Shown: positions 26,411 through 35,978, counted from the first letter of the stretch. The stretch is DNA of 64,000 nt from Afipia carboxidovorans OM5 (GCF_000218565.1 NC_015684.1:1736001-1800000), one strand, 5' to 3'. Made by a program: numbers and translations. Notes: generated by a model not told the origin, from the sequence alone.

Positions 26411-26653
26411 TCAACGCCGCTCAGGCTGGCTTGCTTTCGGGGGCATTACGATGGTGCCAACGCCGGGATGATGATTGGGACCGTGCGTGCGCTCCCGGAT
26501 TCCGTCACCGGGCAATCGGGCATCGAACAGAAATGGCCGTGTTCTGTCCTCACCGCCAACTGTGGGATTCTGTGGCAGTCCAGAGCCGGAATTTTGCGCA
26601 TGGGCCGCGGTTGCGGCGAGTGTCGACGCGAGGGCAATTGCGAGTCTCGACAT
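26411..26653 (-). CDS. Small secreted protein, unknown function
   Basis: An 80-residue protein starting at the ATG complementary to 26651-26653, preceded by an AGGAG ribosome-binding site 8 bp upstream. It has an obvious signal peptide (MSRLAIALASTLAATAAHA, cleaved before QNSGSG). The mature part is short, Pro/Gly/Arg-rich, with GLPQNPTVGGEDRTRP and several His. It converges on the trb operon end. No family was recognised; the signal peptide and ribosome-binding site make it likely to be real. Confidence 0.55.
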   Translation of the reverse strand: MSRLAIALASTLAATAAHAQNSGSGLPQNPTVGGEDRTRPFLFDARLPGDGIRERTHGPNHHPGVGTIVMPPKASQPERR

Positions 26654-26801
26654 GACAGGGGCTCCTGTTCTGCGCGGGGCTGACTGCGGCGACATGACCC
26701 AGTTTTCAATTTCGGTCATCGTCGGGAAGGAACTGGGCGCCAAAATGGTAGAACCTCAATTCACCGCCGTTTGCGGTTCCGGGAGGCCGCGACGCACCAC
26801 G

Positions 26802-27617
26802 TTAGCTGGTCTTCGTATCTTCCTGTGGGGTCAAATGGGGACGCAGCAGCCCGCCAGCCTTAAGCTCTAGTTCCACAAAAAAGGGCAATGTAACGTCGTC
26901 CATATTCGGAACGTCATCGAATTTCGCGGCAACGACCGCCAACACCTCGTGCCCGACGTGTTTTTTGAAAACGGCGGCCGCGAAGCCGAATGTGAACTCC
27001 GAAAGCTCATTGGCGATAGGTCCCAATTTGGGAAGAAGTCGCTTATGCGCATTCAGTACGTCGCTTTCATTCAGCGCCTCAGCCATGCCGTGCGCGATCG
27101 CCATGTCCGACATGAAAAAACAGCAATTCAATAGCCCGCGCGTAAAATAGACAGCCCATTCGTCGTCGACGACGTCTGCGCTGTTGGAAGCATTTTGAAA
27201 CCCGGCTTCGATCTCCTTGGGCTTCGGATGGTGAAAGGCGAAAGAATTGCGAAGAATGGCGATCTCGTTCCGCTTACCGAAATACTTCTGCAAGCTATCC
27301 AGCGCTTCACCTGCACTTGCATCTAGCAAGGGCCGATATTCACGTCCGAGCGGGCTTTTCAGGAAATATGTCTCGACCGCCCGCCAAGCCTCCCACAACA
27401 CGCCGATCATGAGCCTTACCAGGACTTGGGTTTGGGCCGCGGAGACGCGTGCATCGACCGGGTCGGTCGGATCGCGGTTCAACGATGCGATGATTACTTT
27501 CCAGAGCACATTGGCTTGGTTCGATGTGTACCCGAACAAAAGAAACGCAGCGCGTTCCTCCTGGGTCATCTTAAGCAGATGCTCCTTTGAGAATCCCATT
27601 CGCAAGACATCGATCAT
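26802..27617 (-). CDS. HEPN-like protein, unknown role (defence-island gene)
   Basis: A 271-residue, mostly helical protein with the motif RNSFAFHH (Arg123 to His129), which fits the Rx4-6H signature of HEPN nucleases and related dimeric helical proteins. A GGAG ribosome-binding site supports ATG at 27617. It stands alone on the minus strand, divergent from ietA. HEPN domains in such islands usually cleave RNA, but here the fold is inferred only from the motif and predicted helicity. It could instead be a non-catalytic helical protein. Confidence 0.5.
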   Translation of the reverse strand: MIDVLRMGFSKEHLLKMTQEERAAFLLFGYTSNQANVLWKVIIASLNRDPTDPVDARVSAAQTQVLVRLMIGVLWEAWRAVETYFLKSPLGREYRPLLDASAGEALDSLQKYFGKRNEIAILRNSFAFHHPKPKEIEAGFQNASNSADVVDDEWAVYFTRGLLNCCFFMSDMAIAHGMAEALNESDVLNAHKRLLPKLGPIANELSEFTFGFAAAVFKKHVGHEVLAVVAAKFDDVPNMDDVTLPFFVELELKAGGLLRPHLTPQEDTKTS

Positions 27618-27870
27618 CGTTTTGCTCCGCGGCCTGTCTGGTGCGATAAGGGCGCAAAGCCGCTGCCACCTCGAATCGGGCGATACGCCGGTCGGCCCGG
27701 GCGTCCATCACCTGGGGCCCGCCCGCAGAGTACCGATAAGTCCCCAGCCCATTTCCGCGCGACCTATGGCGCGGGCCGCCTTATTCCGTTAGTGTTTTGT
27801 TCGCTTTTACGCCATTTTAGGCGTCTATGGGCATCCTCGAGTCGCGCCCGGTCGAAGAAAGGAGGCGAGC

Positions 27871-28881
27871 ATGTCGACGAAACACCTTCTCGCGCTCCTC
27901 AATTCGCACATTGAGGGCGACGAGGACCAATTCCTCTCCATCGCCCTCCAACTCGCCGCCCAAGAGGCCCGCCAAGGCCGGGGGGAGGAGGCGGAGAAGC
28001 TGAAGCGTCTCGTCCAGAAGGCCCGCGATCAACGGCGAATGGGCAAGCCGGCCGGCGGTCAAACCCCGATTCCGTTGGCCCGGCCCAGAGGTGAATTGCA
28101 GGGGCTGGTCGACAGCGCCTATCCGAAAATCACGCTGGCAAGCATGGTCCTGGCCGATGACGTTCGCGCCCGCCTGAACCGTATTGTCCGCCAGCAGCAA
28201 GAACGCGCCACCTTGCGCGAGCACGGCCAAACACCAACCACCCACATGCTTCTCGTTGGGCCGCCTGGCACTGGCAAGACGATGACCGCCTCCGCGCTCG
28301 CAGGCGAACTGCGGCTTCCACTGTTCACCGTGCGATTGGAGTCGCTATTCAGTCGCTTCTTCGGCGAGACGGCTGGCAAGTTGCGGCTGCTCTTCGACCA
28401 GATTGCGCAGACACGCGGCGTCTATCTTCTGGACGAGTTCGATGCGATCGGCGCTCGGCGCGGGGAGGCCAACGATGTTGGCGAAATCCGTCGTGTCCTC
28501 AATTCGGTGCTCGCTTTTATGGAGGAGCCGAACTCGACCGACAGCCTCGTCTTGGCCGCCACGAATCATGTCGAGATTCTCGACCAAGCGCTGGCTCGGC
28601 GATTCGACGAGGTGATCGAATACACGCTGCCCGACGTCGCAGCGGCGCGGGCAATTGTTGAGAGCCGCCTCGGCAAGTTCAAGATCGCCTCGAAGTCATG
28701 GCCGATACTGGAGCCCACCCTCGAAGGGCTTAGCCAGGGCGAACTGGTGCGAGCCGCTGACGCCGTGGTTAAAGATGCAATTCTCGAAGGCGCAACGAAA
28801 GTGTCGGTCGAGGCGTTGCGCGACGCGCTTCACAACCGCCAGACCCTCAAGGGAAAGTTCCGCCGCCAATCCGGTCGTTAG
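27871..28881 (+). CDS. ietA: IetA-like AAA+ ATPase (ietAS defence / plasmid-stability system)
   Basis: A 336-residue protein with a helical N-terminal region (1-90) and one AAA+ domain. Walker A is GPPGTGKT (about 130-137), Walker B VYLLDEFDAIG (about 184-194), sensor AATNHVEILDQALARRFDEVIEY with the arginine finger region. A strong AAAGGAGG-type site precedes ATG 27871. It is followed 53 bp later by a subtilisin-like protease gene. AAA ATPase + S8 protease pairs are known as ietAS, first described as an antitoxin/toxin pair on Ti plasmids and later as anti-phage defence. IetA would restrain or activate the protease. Confidence 0.82.
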   Translation: MSTKHLLALLNSHIEGDEDQFLSIALQLAAQEARQGRGEEAEKLKRLVQKARDQRRMGKPAGGQTPIPLARPRGELQGLVDSAYPKITLASMVLADDVRARLNRIVRQQQERATLREHGQTPTTHMLLVGPPGTGKTMTASALAGELRLPLFTVRLESLFSRFFGETAGKLRLLFDQIAQTRGVYLLDEFDAIGARRGEANDVGEIRRVLNSVLAFMEEPNSTDSLVLAATNHVEILDQALARRFDEVIEYTLPDVAAARAIVESRLGKFKIASKSWPILEPTLEGLSQGELVRAADAVVKDAILEGATKVSVEALRDALHNRQTLKGKFRRQSGR

Positions 28882-28934
28882 GGAGGCTCCGCTGACCGGA
28901 GGCAAAGGAACAACTCATCTGCAAGTAGGGTCTC

Positions 28935-31478
28935 ATGGCGGAGCCTGACGATTTCGGCGCGAGAAGCCGCACACACATTTCAATCAATGCCTTTCGAGAG
29001 ACGGCGGCCTACACGTTTCCGGCCCGTAGGCAGGAGCGTAAACCGCTTCGCGAGGACTATGCGGCTCACGCGGCAGCTTTGCTCGATCAGATCGCCGTCG
29101 CGCTGGGAAACCTCCCGCCGCCGGCTGTCGACACGCGCCTGCCTGTCGAGGGTCTGAAGCGGGGTACGATCGTCGAAGTCACGACGGTCACACCCGTCGA
29201 GGGGTCGCGAACCAAAGCCATTAAAGTGCCATCGACACTGGAATTCCCGACCCAGGACGTCGTTGTACTCCGCTCCGAGCGGAACACGGACAGGACGGAA
29301 AGCGCGCTTCTCTTCGTCCCGGATGATGCCCGCAACTTCCTGCAAGGACGGATCACAGACTACGGCCGCGATCCCGGCAACCAGCGACGGCCCGATGTTG
29401 ACCGCTTCGAGGCCGTTGAGACCGTTCGCGCAACAGAGGCCCGTTCGCTGTTCACGGGCGCCGTCGATCTTGCCGCGCCCGACATCGTGTGGTGGGAGCT
29501 TTGGGTTCGTCAGCCGATCGTGATTGCTGACCGTCTTGCTGAATTGGCGCGTGCCGCCAATCTCGATGTTCACACTGATCGTCTGGTCTTTCCTGATACC
29601 ACGGTGCTGTTCGTCCATGCCTCCGCCGGCGCGCTCGCTGCCTTCGCGGCTCGCGTGCCTGGTGCGCTCACAGAGATCCGACGGGCGACGGGCACGATCG
29701 AGCCGTTTCTCCGGCGCGGCGCGACCGGATTGGGACAACATGACTGGGTCGCGGAGCTGGCTGGCCGCGTGACGCCGCCGGCCGGAAATGCGCCGGCGGT
29801 GTGCGCGCTCGATACCGGCGTCAGCGCAGCTCATCCCTTAATTGCACCTGGCCTGGCCGGTGCATGGGCCTACGATACAGCATGGCTTACGGACGATCAT
29901 CATCCGGACGGTGGACACGGGACGCCGCTGGCGGGGCTCGTGCTTTACGGCGACCTGGAGCCGCTAATGAACGACGCGCAGCCTGTCACGCTGACACACG
30001 CTGCTGAGTCCATGAAGTTGCTTCCGCCAAACGGGTTTCCGCCGACAAAGCCACCGAGTTATGGCGTCGTGACACAAGGCGCCGTCGCCTTGGTCGAGAT
30101 CGCGCGTCCTGATGTACGTCGCAGCTTCTGCATCGCCGCGACGGCGACCGATTTTCCGCCCGATCGTCCGTCGACTTGGAGTGGAGCGCTCGATCAGGTC
30201 GCTGCCGGCTCAATGCCTGGCGATCCCGCCAATGGCGTGCCTGCATCGCAGCGTCCGAAGCGCTTGGTGTTGACGGCCACTGGCAATATCTCCGGCGGGA
30301 TGATGGTCGACGTGGTGCAGTCGCAGCCGCTCGAAGATCCGGCGCAGAGCTGGAACGCGCTGACCATCGGTGGTTTCACGCGCAAGGAGCAACCACCAGC
30401 ACCGCCACCGGCCTTCGAACCTGTTGTGCCTGCCAACCACCGCAGCCCCTTCAGCCGCGGATCGCAGTTGCTTCCCGACGATCTGACGCCGATCAAGCCG
30501 GAAGTGTTGTTCGAGGCTGGCAACATGCTCTCGGATGCTTCAGGCTTTTGCGGCTGGGGGCCGTCGGTGTCACTGCTCGCACCAGGCTCGGATGTCGTGG
30601 CGGAGCCATTGGTGCCTTTCTGGGCAACGAGCGCGGCTGTAGGAATGGCCGGAAATTTCATGGGACGGTTGCAAGCTGCATTGCCCACTCGATGGGCCGA
30701 GACGCATCGCGCACTCGCCGTCGACTCGGCGCAATGGCCGCAACCGATCCGCAAGAAACTCATCGGGCGTGGTGCAAGTTGGAAAAGCGGATCAAAGGCT
30801 ACCAAACAGCAAATTTTGCGCGAGGTCGGGTTCGGTGTCCCGGAAATCGAGCGTGCGATTCTCTCGGCAAACAATGACGTCACGCTCATTGCTGAAGCCG
30901 AGATCCAACCCTTCGCGCTCGGTGCAGATGGACGAACCGGCGTGTTCAACGAGATGCACTTTTACGATCTACCCTGGCCTCGCACGGTGCTGGAACGGAT
31001 TGAGAATGAGAGCGTCATGATGAAAGTGACGCTATCCTACTTCATCGAGCCGAACCTGACCGGCAAGGCGGCCACACGGCCCGATACCTATCGCTCGTTC
31101 GGGCTTCGCTTCGCGATGAAAAATCGAACGGAAACCGACGCGCGGTTCAGAAGCCGCATCTCCGCCAGCCAGGCAAAGGACGGGACCGAACCGGAAGGCG
31201 AGAAAAGCTACTGGCTGCTCGGCCCCAAGGCGATCCAAGCCGGTTCGCTCCACTGCGACCTCTGGCGCGGACCCGCGATCGAACTTGCCAGCCACGACGC
31301 GATCGCCGTCTATCCCGTAGGAGGCTGGTGGAAATCGCATGTCGGTCAAAGGCGGGTGACGGACAAGGCGCGCTATTCTTTGCTCATCTCCATTTCAGCA
31401 CCCGGTCAAGCCGTGGACCTTTATTCGGAAATTGCAACGCTCGTCGAGGTGAAGGAACTGGAAGTTCCCGTCAGTTGA
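28935..31478 (+). CDS. ietS: IetS-like subtilisin-family (S8) serine protease
   Basis: An 847-residue cytosolic protease with no signal peptide. The triad is visible: Asp293 in CALDTGVSAAHP, His328 in GGHGTPLAG, and Ser566 in FWATSAAVGMAG, where the usual GTS is ATS. A long N-terminal region (1-280) and a C-terminal domain (about 600-847) flank the catalytic core, as in IetS-type proteins. Paired with the AAA+ gene just upstream it forms the effector half of an ietAS system. The substrate is unknown. Confidence 0.82.
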   Translation: MAEPDDFGARSRTHISINAFRETAAYTFPARRQERKPLREDYAAHAAALLDQIAVALGNLPPPAVDTRLPVEGLKRGTIVEVTTVTPVEGSRTKAIKVPSTLEFPTQDVVVLRSERNTDRTESALLFVPDDARNFLQGRITDYGRDPGNQRRPDVDRFEAVETVRATEARSLFTGAVDLAAPDIVWWELWVRQPIVIADRLAELARAANLDVHTDRLVFPDTTVLFVHASAGALAAFAARVPGALTEIRRATGTIEPFLRRGATGLGQHDWVAELAGRVTPPAGNAPAVCALDTGVSAAHPLIAPGLAGAWAYDTAWLTDDHHPDGGHGTPLAGLVLYGDLEPLMNDAQPVTLTHAAESMKLLPPNGFPPTKPPSYGVVTQGAVALVEIARPDVRRSFCIAATATDFPPDRPSTWSGALDQVAAGSMPGDPANGVPASQRPKRLVLTATGNISGGMMVDVVQSQPLEDPAQSWNALTIGGFTRKEQPPAPPPAFEPVVPANHRSPFSRGSQLLPDDLTPIKPEVLFEAGNMLSDASGFCGWGPSVSLLAPGSDVVAEPLVPFWATSAAVGMAGNFMGRLQAALPTRWAETHRALAVDSAQWPQPIRKKLIGRGASWKSGSKATKQQILREVGFGVPEIERAILSANNDVTLIAEAEIQPFALGADGRTGVFNEMHFYDLPWPRTVLERIENESVMMKVTLSYFIEPNLTGKAATRPDTYRSFGLRFAMKNRTETDARFRSRISASQAKDGTEPEGEKSYWLLGPKAIQAGSLHCDLWRGPAIELASHDAIAVYPVGGWWKSHVGQRRVTDKARYSLLISISAPGQAVDLYSEIATLVEVKELEVPVS

Positions 31479-31664
31479 GCGTCACCCAGTTGCTGGGATG
31501 GCATGCCATGCTCCCGTTTGCCTTGATCAACGACTCGTCGCTCCCGATGCAGAGATGTGATCGTCCATGCGACGGAAAGGAAACTGCGGGATCTTCTGGA
31601 TTGTGAATCTCTGCCACACACACACCTTCAGCGATAACGTTGGTTCCAGTTTTGAGGGAAATTA

Positions 31665-32540
31665 ATGGAAGTCTACTGCCGGGGGATAGCTCGGATCAGA
31701 CACAGCGCGACTGGCAACATCTACGGCATCGAGTGCGATGAACTCGACTGGGATGTGGTCGGTAGCGACGAACGTCAGATGGGGCCGGAAACTCACTACG
31801 AGGCAATGCTCGATCACCCCAAACTGGGGAGGTTGACGTGGGGTCTTTGGGAATATCCGTCCGGTATCGAGAATTTTCATGAGACAAACGCCGGGGCTCA
31901 TGAGGTGATCGAGGATTTCGACTACGGCCTTGATCATGGCGAGCCCGATCCTGATGATTGGGTCGATTACTCTGTCCCCGATGACCCCTTCACAATCTTC
32001 ATGAACTCCTATCACCAGACCGGCGATTTGCTTGCAGACCATGGAAGTGACAATGGAGGTGGCCTGGTCAATCGGATGATCTTTTCGCATCAGATCACAG
32101 CAATGGAAGCCTATCTGGCTGACACGCTAATAAACGAGATCGAGGCTGATGCAGACGCCTTTAAGCGCCTAATCGACAAGGATGACGATCTTGCGAAGAA
32201 GAAGTTCACGCTCTCCGAAATTACTAAGGACCCGGCTCTGGTCGAAAGAAAAGTGCGTGGGCACCTTCGTTCGATCCAGTATCACAATCTCGCCAAGGTC
32301 GATGTTCTTTACAATATCGCGCTTGGCATTCGTATCCTGAACTTGGCCCAGGAAAAGTCGACCCTCTTCAAGGCAGTGATCTTGCGCCACGACTGCGTTC
32401 ATCGGAATGGCTTCGACAAGGACGGGAACGAGCTCAAAGTCTTCACCAAGACGTTCGTTCAGGATACGGCCGATCGGATCAAGGCGTTCGTGGAGAGCAT
32501 TGAGAAGGCCGTTCGGGCACGGTCGTCGCCCAGATCTTAG
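31665..32540 (+). CDS. HEPN-domain protein (RHxxVHRNG type)
   Basis: A 291-residue protein. The C-terminal half is helical and carries VILRHDCVHRNG (Arg241 to His246), a textbook Rx4H HEPN motif of the RiboL-PSP-HEPN-like kind, where the Arg and His cut RNA. The N-terminal half (1-100) is acidic and looks like a separate small beta-rich domain, rich in Trp, Asp and Glu. It is a stand-alone gene between ietS and a convergent HEPN-like gene. It probably serves as an RNase effector; any antitoxin or sensor partner is not obvious. Confidence 0.68.
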   Translation: MEVYCRGIARIRHSATGNIYGIECDELDWDVVGSDERQMGPETHYEAMLDHPKLGRLTWGLWEYPSGIENFHETNAGAHEVIEDFDYGLDHGEPDPDDWVDYSVPDDPFTIFMNSYHQTGDLLADHGSDNGGGLVNRMIFSHQITAMEAYLADTLINEIEADADAFKRLIDKDDDLAKKKFTLSEITKDPALVERKVRGHLRSIQYHNLAKVDVLYNIALGIRILNLAQEKSTLFKAVILRHDCVHRNGFDKDGNELKVFTKTFVQDTADRIKAFVESIEKAVRARSSPRS

Positions 32541-32555
32541 CACATCATACGCCGG

Positions 32556-33185
32556 TCAACGGCTGAACTTTGTGCTCATGATGTCGTCCAAGAGCTGGCT
32601 GACGCTACCTGCTAAGGTCGAGAGGGTGCCGTCTACGAAGTGTGAAAAGCCATTCTCTACTTCATAACGGTAGCTCACTTCGAATTCCTCGAACGCGGAG
32701 CCACTTAATGTCACCTCGGCGGAGCGTAAATGCTCATAGGCCAAGACAACGAAATTAAACAGAGAGGGGTTTATGTTGACGACGGAGCCATACCAATGGA
32801 AAACTTTACGAGCGGCCTTCTGCGCGGCTTCCAGGTGCCGTGCGGGCGTCTCGTCGATCGCGGCCTCTACCATCTTTGCGGGCACAAGACATAGAACGGC
32901 TAGATCGGTCACGATTGGATAATTCGCGATTGGAATTAGCCGGACAACGTGCCGCAATTCTTGCTGATGATGGAAATAATTTCTCAGGCACTTGAGGGCT
33001 GTAAACTCGGGAAAATCAAAGAAGTTGAGATTGGTCCCTCTTTTCATTCGATCATTGAGGCTGTGTCCCGCTTCGAGCAAAGAGAAAAGCGTGTCTTGGC
33101 TGGGTGCGGTGCAATGTGCATGGTAAAGTCGAAAAAACCTCTCTGCTGCCAAGCCGACAGTTACAACGTTATTCTCGTTGGCCAT
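32556..33185 (-). CDS. HEPN-like small protein, unknown function
   Basis: Starting at ATG 33185 the protein has 209 residues, mostly helical. The motif CLRNYFHHQQEL contains R-N-Y-F-H-H (Rx4H), consistent with a HEPN-like fold. It converges with the preceding HEPN gene (15 bp between stops) and lies downstream of the unknown gene at 33278-34285 on the same strand, so the two may form an operon. It could be a toxin or a structural helical protein. The call relies on the motif. Confidence 0.45.
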   Translation of the reverse strand: MANENNVVTVGLAAERFFRLYHAHCTAPSQDTLFSLLEAGHSLNDRMKRGTNLNFFDFPEFTALKCLRNYFHHQQELRHVVRLIPIANYPIVTDLAVLCLVPAKMVEAAIDETPARHLEAAQKAARKVFHWYGSVVNINPSLFNFVVLAYEHLRSAEVTLSGSAFEEFEVSYRYEVENGFSHFVDGTLSTLAGSVSQLLDDIMSTKFSR

Positions 33186-33277
33186 GCACACCTGTCCGGA
33201 TTCCTTGCGAGAGTTTATTCAGTCGTGAAGATGGCTTCGTCGATGCGGCGCGGCCTCTCCATACGTAGCGGTGTGTT

Positions 33278-34285
33278 CTAGAATCGCTCTCTTGGCTCGA
33301 CAATCTTGGGCTCCGAATAGTGCGTTGACGCATCGAATTTAAACTTGGAATCGATGAATTCGATGAATGCCGTGGCAATCTCCTTCCCAATCGCTCCGAG
33401 CCCTTCGACCATCCAACGGAAGTGGTCGTCGAGAATTTTCCAGTTCTTCACCCACTGTTCGTCGGCTGGCGTATCCTGGCGCCGCATGTACGGGACGAGC
33501 CGATGAACCATCCAATTCGTTTCGGTGGCCCGATTGACGAACATCGCATCCCTGAGAGGATCCGGCGGGGGCACGAGGCTCACGTCCAATTTGTGCTCGA
33601 CCAGCAGCTTGTGAGACTCGCGGAACAGCGAGAATAGTCCCCTATGTGCCTCGATATTGAACATTTGGTCGAGTTTCAACAAAAGCTTGATAGTCTCAGG
33701 GTTTAGGTCTGACTTCGAGCCGATCAAGCGATCCTTGATCATCCCCTCAACCTTCCGGCGGTTCTTAATCACGAGGTCTTGGCGCGCCTCCGGAGGCTGC
33801 CCTTCGGGTAACCCTTCCCAACCGAACAAGCGGCCAAACCCCGCGATTCCGCTCGCTGCCGCACAAAGGACGAATGCCTGGTCCTTGATACTCCGTTGGA
33901 TAATGTAGCCTTGAAGGGGATAGGCATGGACTGACGCAATGTCCGAAGCCCGAATGCTCCGAAAGATCATCAAGTACATCATCAAGCAGGTGGCGTAATT
34001 CTGCTCTTCTTTCGGCCAGCCGACTTGGTTGTTGAGCTCGATCTGTTGGAGCAGCGTGCCGCCGAAGAAGTCCAGAAAGCTGTCCGTTAGAACTCGATGG
34101 CCGTAGTACGTGTCAGATAGCTTCGCGCCAATTTCGCGTTCGAGATCCACCGCGGGCGCAAAGTAGCGGCCACCGAGCACATCCTTGTATCGAAACGCAT
34201 CGAAAAGCAGTTGCTGCCGCTTCTTGATTTCTTCCATTTTGGCTGCATTTTTTTCTGCGGCAGCCTTATTCGTTGCCTCGTTCAT
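33278..34285 (-). CDS. Hypothetical protein in defence island
   Basis: ATG 34285 is preferred over GTG 34306 because GGGA precedes it. The 335-residue product starts with a Lys/Ala/Glu-rich helix (about 1-25) and continues with alternating helices. There are two hydrophobic stretches (ATCLMMYLMIFRSIRASD and AFVLCAAASGIAGFGRLFG) that could be buried helices rather than membrane segments. No catalytic motif or known family was recognised. It probably shares a transcript with the HEPN-like gene 92 bp downstream. Confidence 0.55.
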   Translation of the reverse strand: MNEATNKAAAEKNAAKMEEIKKRQQLLFDAFRYKDVLGGRYFAPAVDLEREIGAKLSDTYYGHRVLTDSFLDFFGGTLLQQIELNNQVGWPKEEQNYATCLMMYLMIFRSIRASDIASVHAYPLQGYIIQRSIKDQAFVLCAAASGIAGFGRLFGWEGLPEGQPPEARQDLVIKNRRKVEGMIKDRLIGSKSDLNPETIKLLLKLDQMFNIEAHRGLFSLFRESHKLLVEHKLDVSLVPPPDPLRDAMFVNRATETNWMVHRLVPYMRRQDTPADEQWVKNWKILDDHFRWMVEGLGAIGKEIATAFIEFIDSKFKFDASTHYSEPKIVEPRERF

Positions 34286-34398
34286 GACTTTCCCGCTATT
34301 CCGCACACCTTCATTTCCACCCTATAAGGGCATAGTACAGCACGGCCGTGATTGAAGAGAAGTGCATCGCGGTCGGCAGCAAGCGGTTGTCGCCCCGC

Positions 34399-34890
34399 TC
34401 ACGTACTGAACCGATTGAGCCGACGCCGGACCTCCGCTGCGGGAAGCCGGCATCTGGGATGCGCCGAGATCGTTGTCAGCCCCGCGTGCATCCGGTCGAG
34501 TTCGCAGAGATTGCCGTCGGCGAGCTGATCGAAGATCCATAAGACGCCGTGCATTTCAAGCCCGACGGAAGTGGCCAACTCGCGCAGCCCTCCGTCGCCT
34601 GTCAGAAGAGTCCATTGGCGTGCCTCTGCGATGGCAAACGCGAACGTGTCCGGCGTAGAGAGATGAGCACGTTGCCGCCGGACCGTCGTCGCGCGTGTCA
34701 ATTCTGCCGGAGACAGCTCTTCGACCCGCAGGCCAAGCGCAGTGAGGCGATCGCCAAGGTCCCCGGCCAACTCTCGAACAAAGAGCAGGTCGGGGACCGC
34801 AAACTCAAAAGGGAGACGAAACAGGTCCTCGAGCAAGTCGCCTCGCTCCAGATCGATCAAAACCGAGGTGTCGGAGACGAGGACCGCCAA
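34399..34890 (-). CDS. PIN-domain nuclease, partner of the XRE-ImmA/IrrE gene
   Basis: A 163-residue protein with the acidic constellation of PIN nucleases: VSDTSVLIDLERGD at the N-terminus, a central Glu/Asp helix, STPDTFAFAIAEA and TGDGGLRELA near 100-120. The start appears to be TTG 34890, only 5 bp after the stop of the XRE-protease gene, so translation is coupled. PIN genes next to Xre/COG2856 proteins are a recognised toxin-antitoxin-like pairing. It may cleave RNA. A role as an output of the same switch that controls the CBASS genes is an inference. Confidence 0.72.
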   Translation of the reverse strand: MAVLVSDTSVLIDLERGDLLEDLFRLPFEFAVPDLLFVRELAGDLGDRLTALGLRVEELSPAELTRATTVRRQRAHLSTPDTFAFAIAEARQWTLLTGDGGLRELATSVGLEMHGVLWIFDQLADGNLCELDRMHAGLTTISAHPRCRLPAAEVRRRLNRFST

Positions 34891-34895
34891 GGTAT

Positions 34896-35960
34896 TTACG
34901 CCGCAATTTGATCCAGACGGGCATCCAATTCGCGAACCGTTATTCCAAGCAGTTCGGCAGCCCGCGCTTCACCAATGACCCCTTCAGCCAATGCACGATA
35001 GCAAAGTCTCTCAAATCGCTTCGGCTCCTCAAGTTCAGGCTTCATCCGGCCTGGCTCTTCATAGGGCGCCGTTCGCCATCCGCGTTCGGAGAAAATCTTG
35101 AACAGCCGGCCAAATGCGGACTGGTTGATAATGCCAATATCCTTGCAGCGATAGGCGATGGCCTGGATGCTGACGCCAAACCGCTTCTTGAGCGCGACCA
35201 GCTCCCCAAGACTGATCGACGAGCGGTTGACCCCGACTTCGGCCCGAAGGACGTCGGCCGGCATCAGGAAGGCGCCGGCGAAACGGTGCGCTGCCTTTTC
35301 CTCATCGACGCCGGGGGACGGGGCCAGCACCATATGGCCGAGCTCATGGGCGAGATTAAAGCGCTTCCGCTCCGACCACGTGCTTTGCTTGATGACAATG
35401 ACTCGCGCAGCGTTGCGGTCCTTGCGTCGCACCTTGGCGGCAAGTCCGTCGATATCGTCGAGATCGAGCGACAGGATCTTGATTCCGCGCTCCTCCAGGA
35501 GCTCGGCGAGCTGCGGGATGGGATCGTTTCCCAAGCCCCAGTCCTCGCGGACAGAGCGAGCCGCATCCTCGGCGTCGCGGACATCGGCCACCGGATGTGG
35601 TGCGCTTCGTGGCTGCTCCCAATCGATGCTGCGCATCTGGAGCAAGTCCTCGATCGCGAGATAGCGCTCCAGCATGTGAATCGCGCGGGCTTCGAGGGCG
35701 GCTTCTTCCCGGGATGACGTGCCCGCCTTCTTGCGGAACTCGACGCCCTCAAGGGCAAGTTCGTCCTCGCTGAGCAGGTAATCCTCCGTCACGTGAAGCG
35801 CCGCCGCCAAGGCGATCAGCACCCGCGAGCTCGGCATATCCTCGTTTCTCTCATATTTTCCAATGGCTTGCGCCGATACAATGCCGTCCATGGCGTCGGC
35901 GAGGCCACGCAGCGACAGGCCCGAGGCCGACCGTGCGACCTTAAGCTTGTGTCCGATCAT
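34896..35960 (-). CDS. Fused XRE repressor - ImmA/IrrE (M78) metallopeptidase
   Basis: A 354-residue protein from ATG 35960, preceded by a near-perfect AAGGAGG site. Residues 1-65 form an XRE helix-turn-helix (IGHKLKVARSASGLSLRGLADAMDGIVSAQAIGKYERNE). After a linker comes an ImmA/IrrE domain with the zinc motif HELGH (about 228-232) and AHRFAGAFLMP. The gene is divergent from the type III CBASS operon, and its own leader carries the TGTAAACCG repeats. In some CBASS loci the separate proteins CapH (HTH repressor) and CapP (ImmA/IrrE peptidase) control expression after DNA damage; here both functions appear to be in one chain. Autocleavage is hypothetical. Confidence 0.85.
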   Translation of the reverse strand: MIGHKLKVARSASGLSLRGLADAMDGIVSAQAIGKYERNEDMPSSRVLIALAAALHVTEDYLLSEDELALEGVEFRKKAGTSSREEAALEARAIHMLERYLAIEDLLQMRSIDWEQPRSAPHPVADVRDAEDAARSVREDWGLGNDPIPQLAELLEERGIKILSLDLDDIDGLAAKVRRKDRNAARVIVIKQSTWSERKRFNLAHELGHMVLAPSPGVDEEKAAHRFAGAFLMPADVLRAEVGVNRSSISLGELVALKKRFGVSIQAIAYRCKDIGIINQSAFGRLFKIFSERGWRTAPYEEPGRMKPELEEPKRFERLCYRALAEGVIGEARAAELLGITVRELDARLDQIAA

Positions 35961-35978
35961 GTGGGCCTCCTTGCCTCG

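Noticed and set aside
27113..27122. ATGAAAAAAC resembling the reverse of the TTTTTCAT target used by Tn4371-type integrases
   Set aside because: It lies inside the coding sequence of the HEPN-like gene, without a matching copy at the element's right junction, so it is best seen as chance.
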